Notes: a model not told the origin generated them from the letters alone. A DNA stretch of 64,000 bases from Svornostia abyssi (GCA_024666565.1 CP088295.1:4464001-4528000); one strand, 5' to 3'. Numbered from the stretch's first letter, positions 36,467 through 44,913 are shown. Translations and numbers: made by a program.

Positions 36467-37939
36467 GTGTTCCGGCCGATCAGACCGGTCCTGGCCCTCC
36501 TTCTCACGGGCTTCATGTTGGCTTCACCGCAGGCCAACACGCCCGCGGACGCCGCGACCAAGCGCACCGTGCTGTCCGAGCTCGTGCGGCTGCGCGACGC
36601 GGGCGCCATCACCCCGGCGGCGTACGCCGAGCACCGCGCCACGTACCTGGACGCCCGGCGCCTCCTCGGCAAGCTGTCCGGGTCACGGCGGATCGGGATG
36701 CGCGCGCCGCTCGTGCACCTCGACCGCATCGCGCGCGACGGGCTGCTCACCTCCGGCCGCGTGCCCGCGCTCATGCTCACGGTCAAGCGCAATCGCGAGG
36801 CCTGGTGCTGCGATCCGCTGCCGCGCAACGGCCAGCGGCGGACGTTCGGCCGCAGCCAACTGGTGTGGCAGCACTACCTCGGGCAGGGCTGGCAGATCCA
36901 GTGGCTCGCGACGTTCGGCAAGGCCAACGCCCTGTGGTCGTTCAAGAAGAAGGACGACGAGCTGCGCGCGCTCCTCGACGAGGCGATCACGCTGGCCGCC
37001 CCGCGCGCCGGCGGGATCGCGTGGGAGTACCTCTTCGCGTTCGGCGGCGGCCGCCCGCCGTGGGCGAGCGGCATGGCCCAGGCGACAGGCATCCAGTCGC
37101 TGTCCCGCGCCGCCATCCGCCTGAAGGACCCGGTGTACTTCGAAGCGGCGCGCAGCGCGCTCGGCATCTTCAAGACCGCGCCGCCGAGCGGCGTGCGCGT
37201 CGACGTCGCCCCCGGCCGCTCGCACTACCTCCTGTATTCCTACGCCCGGGGACAGCGGGTCCTCAACGGCTTCAACCAGGCCGTCAACGGGCTCCACGAC
37301 TTCGCCACGCTCGCCAACGACGAGCAGGGGCGTGAGCTCTACGCGCGCGGCGTCAAGCAGCTCGCCGCCGAGCTGCCGCGCTACGACACGGGCGGCTGGT
37401 CGCGGTACCAGCTCGGCGGCGCCGCAAGCGACATCGGCTACCACAAGCTCGCCCGGGACTTCCTGCGCGGGCTGTGCGAGCGCACGCGCGCCGACCGGAC
37501 CCGTGCCGGCGCCGCGCAGAACGGCGGGGCCGCGCCGGAGCCCGCCGGGGGCGCCACCCCCACGCAGCCGCCGCCCGACACGTCGGCCGAGCCCGCGCCC
37601 GTCGTCGAGGTCGATCCGCAGCCGTTCTGCGACATGGCCACGCGCTTCACCTCGGACCTGCGCCGCGGCCCACGGCTGGAGGTCCTGACGTCACGTACCC
37701 GCGCGGGCGCCCGCGGCGCGGTGCGGATCCGCGTCGACAAGCCCGCGACCGTGACGGTCACGGTCAGCCGTGACGGCAAGACGGTCGGCGCGCGGACCGC
37801 GACGGTCCAGCCGGGCACGCCGGTGTTCGTCTACACCGCGAAGGCGCAGGCGGGTCGCTACCGGGTGACGGTGCGCGCGACGGACCTCCTGGGCTTCCGC
37901 GGGGCCACGAGCGCCGTGCTGACCGTCGCCCGTCCATAG
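36467..37939 (+). CDS. D-glucuronyl C5-epimerase-like secreted protein with Ig-like C-domain
   Basis: 490 residues from GTG 36467 with a signal peptide (RPVLALLLTGFMLASPQAN). The middle (about 100-340) matches the C5-epimerase C-terminal domain: GGGRPPWASGMAQATGIQSLSRAA, SHYLLYSYARGQRVLNGFNQAVNGLHDFA, and YDTGGWSRYQLGG. A Pro/Ala linker (about 345-385) leads to a beta-rich domain (LEVLTSRTRAGARGAVRIRVDKPATVTVTVSRDGKTV...) like a filamin or Ig module. It may act on an extracellular polysaccharide. Divergent from the lipoprotein gene. Confidence 0.8.
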   Translation: MFRPIRPVLALLLTGFMLASPQANTPADAATKRTVLSELVRLRDAGAITPAAYAEHRATYLDARRLLGKLSGSRRIGMRAPLVHLDRIARDGLLTSGRVPALMLTVKRNREAWCCDPLPRNGQRRTFGRSQLVWQHYLGQGWQIQWLATFGKANALWSFKKKDDELRALLDEAITLAAPRAGGIAWEYLFAFGGGRPPWASGMAQATGIQSLSRAAIRLKDPVYFEAARSALGIFKTAPPSGVRVDVAPGRSHYLLYSYARGQRVLNGFNQAVNGLHDFATLANDEQGRELYARGVKQLAAELPRYDTGGWSRYQLGGAASDIGYHKLARDFLRGLCERTRADRTRAGAAQNGGAAPEPAGGATPTQPPPDTSAEPAPVVEVDPQPFCDMATRFTSDLRRGPRLEVLTSRTRAGARGAVRIRVDKPATVTVTVSRDGKTVGARTATVQPGTPVFVYTAKAQAGRYRVTVRATDLLGFRGATSAVLTVARP

Positions 37940-37950
37940 ACTCGGCAGCC

Positions 37951-39132
37951 GTGGGGCCGCGCATCATCCTCTACACGGGCAAGGGCGGGGTCGGCAAGAC
38001 CTCCGTGGCTGCGGCGACCGCGCGGCGCGCGGCGGCGGCCGGCCATCGCACCCTGCTGCTGTCCACCGACCCGGCCGGCTCGCTCGGCGACGTCCTCGGC
38101 CGCGACGTCGGCCCCGAGCCCGCCCCGGCGAGCGAGGGCCTCTGGGCCCAGCAGGTCGAGGCACGCGACGAGATCGAGCGCAACTGGGGCGAGATCCGCG
38201 ACTGGCTGGCGGGCGTGCTGTCGGATCGCGGGATGGAGCGCATCCGCGCCGAGGAGCTCGCGATGCCCCCGGGCCTGCATGAGCTCGTCGGCCTGCTCGA
38301 GCTGCGCCGCCACGCCGAGGAAGCGGTCTTCGACGTCGTCGTCGTCGACTGCGCCGCCAGCGGCGAGACCCTGCGCCTGCTCGCGCTGCCCGACGCCGCG
38401 CGCTGGTGGCTGGACCGCGCGGTGGGCAACCGCCGCGCGCTCGACGCCGCGCGGCCGATCGCGCGCGCCGCGCTGGACATCACCCTGCCGAGCAACAAGG
38501 CGCTCGACGGCGCCGGGGGGCTGCTGCGCGACCTCGTGGCGCTCTGCGACGTCCTGCGTGACCACGAGCGCGTGTCCCTGCGCCTGGTCATGACGCCCGA
38601 CCGCATGGTGATCGACGAGGCCCGCCGCACGTTCACGTATCTCAACCTCTACGGCCTGCTGACCGACGCGATCGTCGTCAACCGCGTGTTCCCGGAGGAG
38701 GTCGGCGCGTACTTCGACGCGTGGCGGGCCCGCCAGGCCGAGGCGCTCACCGAGGTGGGCGAGGCGTTCGCGCCCCTACCGCTCCTGCGCGCCCCGTACT
38801 TCGGCGAGGAGGTCGTCGGGGACGTGATGCTCGACCGGCTGGCCGAGCAGCTGTTCACCGGCGTCGAGGCGCCGATCGCCGTCCTGCACGACGAGATCGG
38901 GGAGCGGCTGGAGCTCGGCGACGACGAGGCGCGGCTCATGCTCACGCTCCCGTTCGCGCAGAAGGGCGACGTCACGCTGCGTCAGGTCGGCGAGGAACTC
39001 GTCATCCGCATCGACGGCCACACCCGCACCGTGCTGCTTCCCCCCGCGCTGCAGGACTATCGTCCCGCGGGCGCCGCGCTGGCCGACGGCGCGCTGACCG
39101 TGACCTTCGACCCACCCGCCCCCACCCCGTGA
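37951..39132 (+). CDS. GET3/ArsA-like ATPase
   Basis: 393 residues. Deviant Walker A YTGKGGVGKTSVAAATARRAAAAG, switch region LLLSTDPAGSLGDVLG, VVVDCAASGETLRLLALPDA, and LVMTPDRMVIDEARRTFTYLNLYGLLTDAIVVNRVFP. The C-terminal 90 residues form an Hsp20-like beta-sandwich (RLMLTLPFAQKGDVTLRQVGEELVIRIDGHTRTVLLPPAL), as in bacterial ArsA paralogs. No arsenic genes are nearby, so an arsenite pump role is unlikely. GTGA overlap with the next small gene. Confidence 0.9.
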   Translation: MGPRIILYTGKGGVGKTSVAAATARRAAAAGHRTLLLSTDPAGSLGDVLGRDVGPEPAPASEGLWAQQVEARDEIERNWGEIRDWLAGVLSDRGMERIRAEELAMPPGLHELVGLLELRRHAEEAVFDVVVVDCAASGETLRLLALPDAARWWLDRAVGNRRALDAARPIARAALDITLPSNKALDGAGGLLRDLVALCDVLRDHERVSLRLVMTPDRMVIDEARRTFTYLNLYGLLTDAIVVNRVFPEEVGAYFDAWRARQAEALTEVGEAFAPLPLLRAPYFGEEVVGDVMLDRLAEQLFTGVEAPIAVLHDEIGERLELGDDEARLMLTLPFAQKGDVTLRQVGEELVIRIDGHTRTVLLPPALQDYRPAGAALADGALTVTFDPPAPTP

Positions 39133-39485
39133 CCGAGCAGCCGCCCGCACCCGAGGACGATCCGCTCGCCGCGCTGCGCGAGCGCATCGAGCGCACGCAG
39201 GAGGCCGTCGACCGCCTGGCGGCCGAGACGGCGCGGGCGCAGACGGCGAACGGGGCGGCGTCGAGTCCTCCACCGACCGAGGACGCGGCGACCGAGGCGC
39301 AGGCGCTCGCCGCGCTGCTGCAGACCGTCCGCGGGCTCGTCCCGGAAGAGCTCTGGCGCCAGCTCGCCGAGGTCATCCGGCAGCTCCTGCTGCTGCTCCG
39401 GGCGATCATCGACTGGTGGATCGAGCGGATCGCACCGGGTGACCCGCCGGGCGGACCGGTCGTGCAGGACATCCCGGTCGACTGA
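39129..39485 (+). CDS. Small protein coupled to the GET3-like ATPase
   Basis: 118 residues from GTG 39129, which overlaps the ATPase stop (GTGA). An N-terminal coiled-coil helix (LAALRERIERTQEAVDRLAAETARAQ) and Pro/Ser linker lead to a hydrophobic helix pair (VPEELWRQLAEVIRQLLLLLRAIIDWWIERIAPG). The C-terminal hydrophobic segment looks like a tail anchor, which is what GET3-type ATPases bind in other systems. Function unknown. Confidence 0.7.
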   Translation: MTEQPPAPEDDPLAALRERIERTQEAVDRLAAETARAQTANGAASSPPPTEDAATEAQALAALLQTVRGLVPEELWRQLAEVIRQLLLLLRAIIDWWIERIAPGDPPGGPVVQDIPVD

Positions 39486-39511
39486 CGACCGCGCCGCGTA
39501 GAATCGGCCGC

Positions 39512-39976
39512 ATGGCCGACGACGTGCGCACCTGGATCCTCACCGGGTCTCCAGAGAACTACACGGCAACCGCCGGGCGCGACTTCACCGTCATCGGGCT
39601 CAAGGAGCGCAACCGCAACCGGGCGCTGGAGATCGAGCCGGGCGACCGGATCGTCCTCTACCTCACGAAGATCATGCGCTTCGCCGCCGCGATCACCGTG
39701 ACCGGCGAGATGTACGAGGACCGCGAGAAGATCTGGCCCGGCAAGCCCGGCAAGGCCGCCCCGTACCCGTGGCGCTTCGCCACCGAGCCCGAACTCGTCC
39801 TCGAGGAGGACCAGTTCGTCCCGGCTGAGGAGCTCAAGGACGACCTCGAGCACGTCGCCAAGTGGCCGCCCGAGCACTGGACGCTCGCGTTCCAGGGGCA
39901 GATCCGCACCGTCAGCGAGCACGACGCCGAGCTGCTGATGGCGCGCCTGCGCGCCGCGGCCGGCGTCCCCGCATGA
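39512..39976 (+). CDS. EVE domain protein
   Basis: 154 residues matching EVE (PUA-like) domains: MADDVRTWILTGSPENYTATAGRDFTVIGLKERNRNRALEIEPGDRIVLYLTKIMRFAAAITVTGEMYED and PWRFATEPELVLEEDQFVPAEEL. EVE domains read modified DNA bases or bind modified RNA. No restriction or modification gene is nearby. Start ATG 39512. ATGA overlap with the following membrane-protein gene. Confidence 0.88.
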   Translation: MADDVRTWILTGSPENYTATAGRDFTVIGLKERNRNRALEIEPGDRIVLYLTKIMRFAAAITVTGEMYEDREKIWPGKPGKAAPYPWRFATEPELVLEEDQFVPAEELKDDLEHVAKWPPEHWTLAFQGQIRTVSEHDAELLMARLRAAAGVPA

Positions 39977-40621
39977 GCGGCGCCGCCGAGCGCGGCCGGG
40001 GGATCTGGCGGTCCCTGCACGGCGACCAGCGGCTCGCCGCCGGCGCAGCCCTCGCGCTGTTCGTCAGCATGCTCCTGCCGTGGTACCAGTACACCGCCGT
40101 ATCGGGCCGCGGGGCGATCGCCGACAGCTCGGTGAACGCCTTCCAGGTCTTCGACTTCACCGAAGCGGCCGTGCTCCTCGTCGCCGCCGCGGTGCTCGCG
40201 CTCATCGTCGGCCGGGCTGAAGGCGGCACGTTCTCCCTCCCTGGCCGCGACGGGACGTTCGTCTTCGCCGGCGGCATCTGGGTCTGCCTGCTGATCTTCC
40301 TGCGCCAGCTCGACAAGCCCGACGGCCCGGAGGGCACGGTCGTGGGCGTCAGCTGGGGCATCTTCGTGGCGTTCGTCGCGGGGCTGGCGCTCGCCGCCGC
40401 CGGCTGGCGCATGCGCCAGGACCAGCCCACGGGTCCGCCGCTGCTGCGTGAGGACCGCCCGGAGCCCGCACCGGCGCCCGGCGCCGGCGCCGCGCCGCCG
40501 CACATCCGCTCCGGTCGACGTCGACGACACCGCGCCCACGCTGTTCGACGATCTCCCCACGCCCGACGAGGAGCCGCCGACGCGGCCGCTGCGCCCCGGC
40601 GAGATCCCGCCCGCCCGCTGA
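39973..40621 (+). CDS. Four-helix membrane protein (probable one-base frameshift)
   Basis: About 215 residues. N-terminal LHGDQRLAAGAALALFVSMLLPWYQYTAV and three more hydrophobic segments (FTEAAVLLVAAAVLALIVG, FVFAGGIWVCLLIFL, WGIFVAFVAGLALAAAGWRM). The frame that holds the helices then runs on into antisense nonsense, while the +1 frame after about 40500 reads VDVDDTAPTLFDDLPTPDEEPPTRPLRPGEIPPAR and stops at 40621. An extra base near 40490-40505 is the likely reason. Function unknown. Coupled to the EVE gene by ATGA. Confidence 0.65.
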
Positions 40622-40623
40622 CG

Positions 40624-40815
40624 TCAGGTATCGCGCCGGTACGCGCCGAAGCCCAGCGCGAACATCAGGACGGTCGCGAGGAAGATGACGAAGATCCCGA
40701 TCGCCACCGCGCGGCGGGAGTTCGTGAGGTGTCCGCCGAACGTCACGAGCACGCCGACGAGGAGCACGAGAAGGATCGGCCCGATGGACGGTTGCGTCGC
40801 CGCAAGGGCCAGCAT
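40624..40815 (-). CDS. Small two-helix membrane protein
   Basis: 63 residues starting MLALAATQPSIGPILLVLLVG, with AGGA about 9 bases upstream; longer starts at 40833 and 40860 are possible. Two membrane helices (IGPILLVLLVGVLVTFGG and VAIGIFVIFLATVLMFALGF). Divergent from moxR across about 27 bases, so the promoters must overlap. Function unknown. Confidence 0.5.
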   Translation of the reverse strand: MLALAATQPSIGPILLVLLVGVLVTFGGHLTNSRRAVAIGIFVIFLATVLMFALGFGAYRRDT

Positions 40816-40842
40816 CGCCTGAGTTCCTATCATTCGGAGCCC

Positions 40843-41737
40843 ATGGCCGACTCCCCCCACCTCCGTCGAGGAGCTCCGCGCAGGCCTGCGCGCCGCCGAC
40901 TACCTCGCCGGGGAATCCACCGCACTCGTCGCCTATCTCGCCACCCGGCTGGGCAAGCCGGTGCTCGTCGAGGGCCCCGCAGGCGTCGGCAAGACCGAGC
41001 TCGCGAAGGCGCTCAGCCGCTATCTGAGCCGCAAGCTCGTGCGCCTGCAGTGCTACGAGGGGCTGGACGAGGCCAAGGCGCTGTACGAGTGGAACTACCG
41101 CAAGCAGCTGCTGCGCATCCAGGCCGAATCAGATCCCGCCCGCCCCGGCTGGAACAGCGTCCACGACGACATCTTCGGCGAGGAGTTCCTCCTCACCCGC
41201 CCGCTGCTCGAAGCGATCTCCAGCCCCGAGCCGGTGGTCCTGCTGATCGACGAGATCGACAAGACCGACCAGGAGTTCGAGGCCATGCTCCTCGAGATTC
41301 TGAGCGACTTCCAGGTCTCGATCCCCGAGATGGGGACGGTCCGCGCCGCGTCGCAGCCGATCGTGCTGCTCACGAGCAACAACTCGCGTGAGCTCACCGA
41401 GGCGCTGAAGCGCCGCTGTCTCTACCTCTGGCTCGATTACCCCGAGCTGGAGGCCGAGCTGGAGATCGTGCGCCTGCACGCGCCCGAGCTGGACGAGACG
41501 ATCGCCCGCCGGCTCGTCGAGGTCGTCGGCATGGTGCGCGAGTTGGACCTGAAGAAGCCGCCGTCGATCGCCGAGTCGATCGACTGGGCGCGCGCGCTGC
41601 TGCTCATCGGCGCCGAGGACCTCGACCAGCAGGTCTTCCGCGACACGATGTCGGTCATCGTCAAGCACCGCACGGATCTCGACCTCGTCGCCGAGCGCGT
41701 CGGCGTGCGCCTGGCGGCGCCGTCCAGTGGCGCCTAG
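40843..41737 (+). CDS. MoxR-family AAA ATPase (one-base frameshift near the start)
   Basis: About 297 residues. Frame restored to MADSPTSVEELRAGLRAADYLAGESTALVAYLATRLGKP, then [19 protein letters not shown] (Walker A), PVVLLIDEIDKTDQEFEAMLLEILSDF (Walker B), VLLTSNNSRELTEALKRRCLYLWLDYPE (sensor 1 and arginine finger) and a C-terminal lid. The break is six C at 40853-40858 where five C give the reading above. Without the correction only the part after about 40870 is in frame. It overlaps the VWA gene by 11 bases, a MoxR/CoxE-type pair for metal-enzyme maturation. Confidence 0.9.
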
Positions 41738-43130
41738 GCACCGCACCGATCTGGAGCGCCCCGGCGGGTTCGCCGCGAACCTCGTCTTCCTGGCCGAGGA
41801 GCTGCGGGCCGAGGGCGTCTCGTCGGGCACGTCCGAGCTGATGGACGCCGTCGCCGCGCTCGGCGAGGTGGCGTGGACCGACCCCGAGGACGTGCGCGAG
41901 GCGCTCGCCGCCACGCTCGCGAAGTCCCCGGAGGATCGCCGCCGGTTCGAACTCGTCTTCGACCGCTTCCTGTTCCGCGCCAGCGAGGAGGCCGCGCTGC
42001 GCGAGGGTGTCAAGGAAGGCGAAACCGACCAGGCCGCCACCGCCGCGGGCGAGGACGGCGCCTTCGACGAGGCCGACCTGCGCGACCGCATCAGCGAGGC
42101 GATCCGCGACGGCGACGAGGGCGCGATGCGCGACCTCGCGCGCCTGGCCATCGCGGCGTTCGGCCGGCGCGGCCAGGGCTCGGGCGTCATCGGGGTCGAC
42201 GTCCAGCGCATCCGCCGGTCGCTGGGCCTGCGCTCAGACCCCCAGCCCGACGCACCCCAGGGCGATCCCCGCCGCGAGGGGCTGCCCCGCGACCAGCTGC
42301 GCCGGTTCGAGCAACTGCTGCGCCGCGAGCTGGAGCGCGGGTCGATCGAGCGCACCGAGCAGCTCCCCCCGTCACGGCCGCTGTCCGATCTCGACCGTGG
42401 TCTGCCCGGCGGCCCGCTGCAGGATCTCGCGAGCGTGCACAAGGTCGTCGTGCAGCTCAAGCGGCGGCTGAAGACCCAGGGCCAGGAGAACCGCGGGCGC
42501 AAGCGCCACGCGCAGATCGACGTGCGCCGCACCATGCGCGCGTCGCTGCAGACCGGGGGCGTCCCCGTGGACCTGCGCTACAAGCCCGTCCGGCCGCGCC
42601 GCCCCGAGATCTTCGTGCTCTGCGACGTGTCGACCAGCGTCACCAGCGCATCGGTGTTCTTCCTGAGCGTCATGCACGCGCTCCACGACTCGTTTCGCAA
42701 GATGCGGTCGTTCGTCTTCATCGAGCGGATCAGCGAGGTCACCGAGGTCTTCGAGCGCGAGCGGGACTTCAAGCTCGTCAACGAGGCGATCAGCCGCGAC
42801 GCCGGTGTGGCGGACATCTCCGGCTACACCGACTACGGCCGCGTGTGGTCCGAGTTCCGTGAGCAGGTCGAAGACGAACTGCACCCGCGGGCGACGGTGA
42901 TCGTGCTCGGCGATGCCCGCACGAACGGCCGCGACCCGCGCGCCGACCTCTTCGCCGACGTCGCCGCGAAGGCGGGCCGCACGTTCTGGCTGAACCCCGA
43001 GCCGCGGCTCTACTGGAACTACGGCGACTCGGTGATCTCCGCGTACGAGCAGTACTGCGAGGCGTTCGAGTGCTGGACGACCGAGCAGCTCGAGGAGTTC
43101 GTCAAGGCGCTGACGAAGCCGGTGCGGTAG
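41727..43130 (+). CDS. CoxE-like VWA domain protein
   Basis: 467 residues from GTG 41727. N-terminal part (GGFAANLVFLAEELRAEGVSSGTSELMDAVAALGEV) is CoxE/VWA-associated. The von Willebrand A domain starts at about 290 with RPEIFVLCDVSTSVTSASVFFLSVMHAL (MIDAS DxSxS) and FVFIERISEVTEVFERERDFK, YTDYGRVWSEF, VIVLGDARTNG. Partner of the upstream MoxR. These pairs mature CO dehydrogenase, nitric oxide reductase or similar enzymes, but none is in the window. Its last 20 codons recur twice downstream as remnants. Confidence 0.92.
   Translation: MAPRHRTDLERPGGFAANLVFLAEELRAEGVSSGTSELMDAVAALGEVAWTDPEDVREALAATLAKSPEDRRRFELVFDRFLFRASEEAALREGVKEGETDQAATAAGEDGAFDEADLRDRISEAIRDGDEGAMRDLARLAIAAFGRRGQGSGVIGVDVQRIRRSLGLRSDPQPDAPQGDPRREGLPRDQLRRFEQLLRRELERGSIERTEQLPPSRPLSDLDRGLPGGPLQDLASVHKVVVQLKRRLKTQGQENRGRKRHAQIDVRRTMRASLQTGGVPVDLRYKPVRPRRPEIFVLCDVSTSVTSASVFFLSVMHALHDSFRKMRSFVFIERISEVTEVFERERDFKLVNEAISRDAGVADISGYTDYGRVWSEFREQVEDELHPRATVIVLGDARTNGRDPRADLFADVAAKAGRTFWLNPEPRLYWNYGDSVISAYEQYCEAFECWTTEQLEEFVKALTKPVR
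43071..43130 (+). repeat. 3' end of the VWA gene, parent copy of a triple repeat
   Basis: The last 60 bases of the VWA gene (encoding CWTTEQLEEFVKALTKPVR and stop) match 44797-44856 at 52 of 60 positions, mostly with synonymous differences. A shorter part matches 45934-45972. See the two remnant entries. Confidence 0.85.
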
Positions 43131-43132
43131 CC

Positions 43133-43150
43133 GCGCTTTCGCGGAAGCGC
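43133..43150. repeat. Intergenic palindrome, copy 4 (one mismatch)
   Basis: GCGCTTTCGCGGAAGCGC begins two bases after the VWA stop, one base away from the perfect 18-base palindrome. Likely marks the end of the moxR-VWA transcript. Confidence 0.7.
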
Positions 43151-43163
43151 GCCGCAGATCACC

Positions 43164-43586
43164 TCACATCGCGAGGGACACCGCCGACAGCCGGCGCGCA
43201 TCCGACGCGATCTGCCCGAACGCCCCCGGGTCGAGTTCGATCTCGGCCTTGAGCTGCCACCGCGGTGGCGCGCCATCGGTCAGCACCACCTCAACGCTGA
43301 CGGTGTTGTCTGCAGTCTGCGTGACCTTGAGCTGCAACTCCAGGTCGCCCGACTGCCATTCGCTCGGTCCGAACCAGCGCCGCTTCCCATGGCCGAACGG
43401 GCCCAGGTCCGCGAGGAAGTCCGCCAGCGACCGATACCAGACGGCCTCCGGACACAGCAGCGACACGTCGATCCCCGGGCCGGTCAGCCGCGCGTTCCAC
43501 GCCGGCTGGCGATCTTCGTAGGCAGGCGGCGCCGGCGCAAGCTCCAGCCGAAGACCGTCGCGCCCTCCGAACGTGACCGCGTTCAT
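43164..43586 (-). CDS. DUF6228/WapI-like protein
   Basis: 140 residues starting MNAVTFGGRDGLRLELAPAPP. Strand-rich pattern with WNARLTGPGIDVSLLCPEAVWYRSLADFLADLGPFG and a paired GDLELQLKVTQTADNTVSVEVVLTDG, resembling WapI/DUF6228 proteins, some of which are immunity proteins or orphan cargo genes. The family assignment is tentative. First cargo gene of the segment bracketed by VWA-gene remnants. Divergent from the XRE gene. Confidence 0.55.
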   Translation of the reverse strand: MNAVTFGGRDGLRLELAPAPPAYEDRQPAWNARLTGPGIDVSLLCPEAVWYRSLADFLADLGPFGHGKRRWFGPSEWQSGDLELQLKVTQTADNTVSVEVVLTDGAPPRWQLKAEIELDPGAFGQIASDARRLSAVSLAM

Positions 43587-43661
43587 GCGTGGGACGCTAG
43601 CCAGTGGAGTGGATCGTCGCCCGGGCGCTCTCCGCTCCTCAGAGGCGCGCACGCGCGTTTG

Positions 43662-43682
43662 TATAGCACTCATTGCTATAAT
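43662..43682 (+). promoter_or_regulatory. Operator/-10 element of the XRE-nucleotidyltransferase pair
   Basis: TATAGCA (43662-43668) and TGCTATA (43674-43680) form a perfect 7-bp inverted repeat around CTCAT. Its right arm continues into a consensus -10 box TATAAT (43677-43682). The GTG start follows 7 bases after the box, so the transcript is probably leaderless. An operator over the -10 box fits autorepression by the XRE protein. The stretch is AT-rich against its surroundings. Confidence 0.65.
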
Positions 43683-43688
43683 GGTGAG

Positions 43689-44207
43689 GTGGATGATCGC
43701 GCCTCCCTCCTACGTCTGGCCATGTCCGAGACAGGAACGACGCAGTCTGCACTTGCCCGCATCAGCGGAGTTCGCCAGCCCAGCATCAGCCAGATCCTGT
43801 CCGGTGCGATCAGCGCAAGCGACGAGCAGCTCAACCGACTGCTCGCATGCATGGGGTACCGGGCTGAGGTAACCAGGCGCCTGACCCGGCCGGATCTCAC
43901 ACGGTCCGAACGTCGCTCCTGGCTGCTGCACCGGCAACTGGCCCGCCACCTGGACCGCGAGACGCTCGACCAGTGGCGCCCGGTCATGCAGAGCAACTGC
44001 GAGAGGCTGCGCGGCAACGTACAGGGCCAGCCGCACGAGCGGAACCTCACCCGCTGGGAAACCGCGATCGAAGCGGGTGACCTCGGAGGACTGCATCGGG
44101 CCCTGACCGGACTCGACCGTGACGCGATCGAGATGCGCGAGGTCTCGCCGATGAGCGGCCTGCTCGCGGAAGGTGACCGGTCTTCCGCCCTGGCCGCGGC
44201 CCCCTGA
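43689..44207 (+). CDS. XRE-type HTH protein, putative antitoxin
   Basis: 172 residues from GTG 43689. HTH near 14-60: SETGTTQSALARISGVRQPSISQILSGAISASDEQLNRLLACMGYRAEV. The rest is helical and Arg-rich (RRSWLLHRQLARHLDRETLDQWRPVMQSNCERLRGN), with a domain that may contact the partner. Paired by a TGATG overlap with the nucleotidyltransferase. Such HTH plus nucleotidyltransferase pairs resemble type IV (AbiE-like) or MNT/HEPN-style toxin-antitoxin modules. Low regional GC suggests transfer. Confidence 0.8.
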   Translation: MDDRASLLRLAMSETGTTQSALARISGVRQPSISQILSGAISASDEQLNRLLACMGYRAEVTRRLTRPDLTRSERRSWLLHRQLARHLDRETLDQWRPVMQSNCERLRGNVQGQPHERNLTRWETAIEAGDLGGLHRALTGLDRDAIEMREVSPMSGLLAEGDRSSALAAAP

Positions 44208-44779
44208 TGCGCCGCGAACAACTGGAGCACGCGATCCGCGCTGCCTGCCAGATCATCGACGCGCGTGAGGTCATCGTCGTCGGCTCCCAGGCCATTCTCG
44301 GCACCTTCCGCGAAGACCAGCTCCCGGCGGCAGCGACGATGTCCGCAGAGGTGGACATTCTGCCGATGGCGCCAACCGCAGAGCAGACCGCGCAGCTCGC
44401 CGATGCACTCGCAGGCGCAGCCGGCGAGCTCTCGCACTTCGAACAGACGCACGGGTTCAGCATCGACGGCGTCGACCTGGACACGGCGGTGCTCGCCCAC
44501 GGGTGGCGCGACCGCCTCGTCGAGGTGAAGAACGCGAACACCGCGCCGACCGCTGGCGCGGCACCGTTCACCGGCTGGTGCCTCTCCAAAGAGGACATCT
44601 GCGTCGCCAAGCTCTGCGCGTTCCGCGAGAAAGACCGGAACTTCGTCGGTGCGCTCCTCGACGCCGGGCTCGTCGACGCTGACGGCGTCGCCGCGCGCCT
44701 GGCGGATGTCCCGGAACACGCCCGGCACGCTGCCGAACACGCTCGCTCGTGGCTCGACAGCCGCTTGGACCTGCACTGA
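44207..44779 (+). CDS. DUF6036-like nucleotidyltransferase, putative toxin
   Basis: 190 residues. Nucleotidyltransferase fold: VIVVGSQAILGTFRED near 21-36 (GS motif) and SAEVDILPMAPTAEQ (acidic metal-binding strand), then DTAVLAHGWRDRLVEVKNANTAPTAG and LSKEDICVAKLCAFREKDRNFVGALLDAGLVD, the hallmark of DUF6036/AbiEii-like proteins. Could transfer a nucleotide to tRNA or protein. Starts one base inside the XRE stop codon. Its stop lies inside the remnant repeat. Confidence 0.75.
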   Translation: MRREQLEHAIRAACQIIDAREVIVVGSQAILGTFREDQLPAAATMSAEVDILPMAPTAEQTAQLADALAGAAGELSHFEQTHGFSIDGVDLDTAVLAHGWRDRLVEVKNANTAPTAGAAPFTGWCLSKEDICVAKLCAFREKDRNFVGALLDAGLVDADGVAARLADVPEHARHAAEHARSWLDSRLDLH

Positions 44780-44856
44780 GCGACCAGCCGCTCCAGTGCT
44801 GGACGACGGAGCAGTTGGAGGAGTTTGTGAAGGCGCTGGCGCGGCCGGTGCGGTAG
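44773..44856 (+). pseudogene. VWA-gene 3' remnant, copy 2
   Basis: GCACTGAGCGAC (44773-44784), a 12-base spacer, then the 60-base tail of the VWA gene (44797-44856) encoding CWTTEQLEEFVKALARPVR and stop. 52 of 60 bases match the parent, with changes mostly at third codon positions, so it derives from a diverged homolog, not a recent copy. No upstream VWA coding sequence remains. It bounds the first cargo segment (43131-44772). Confidence 0.75.
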
Positions 44857-44913
44857 TCCGGCGGCCACTGACCAGCTCCTGATGCTTCGTCGACCGCGGT
44901 GGCCGACGGCTGG

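Noticed and set aside
39973..41391. A single long protein running from the membrane-protein gene into moxR
   Set aside because: After about 40500 the frame is Arg/His-rich nonsense and crosses a gene on the other strand; the +1 frame ends naturally at 40621.
43659..43664. TTGTAT as a -35 box for the XRE promoter
   Set aside because: Only 12 bases from the -10 box, too close; the repeat is better read as an operator.
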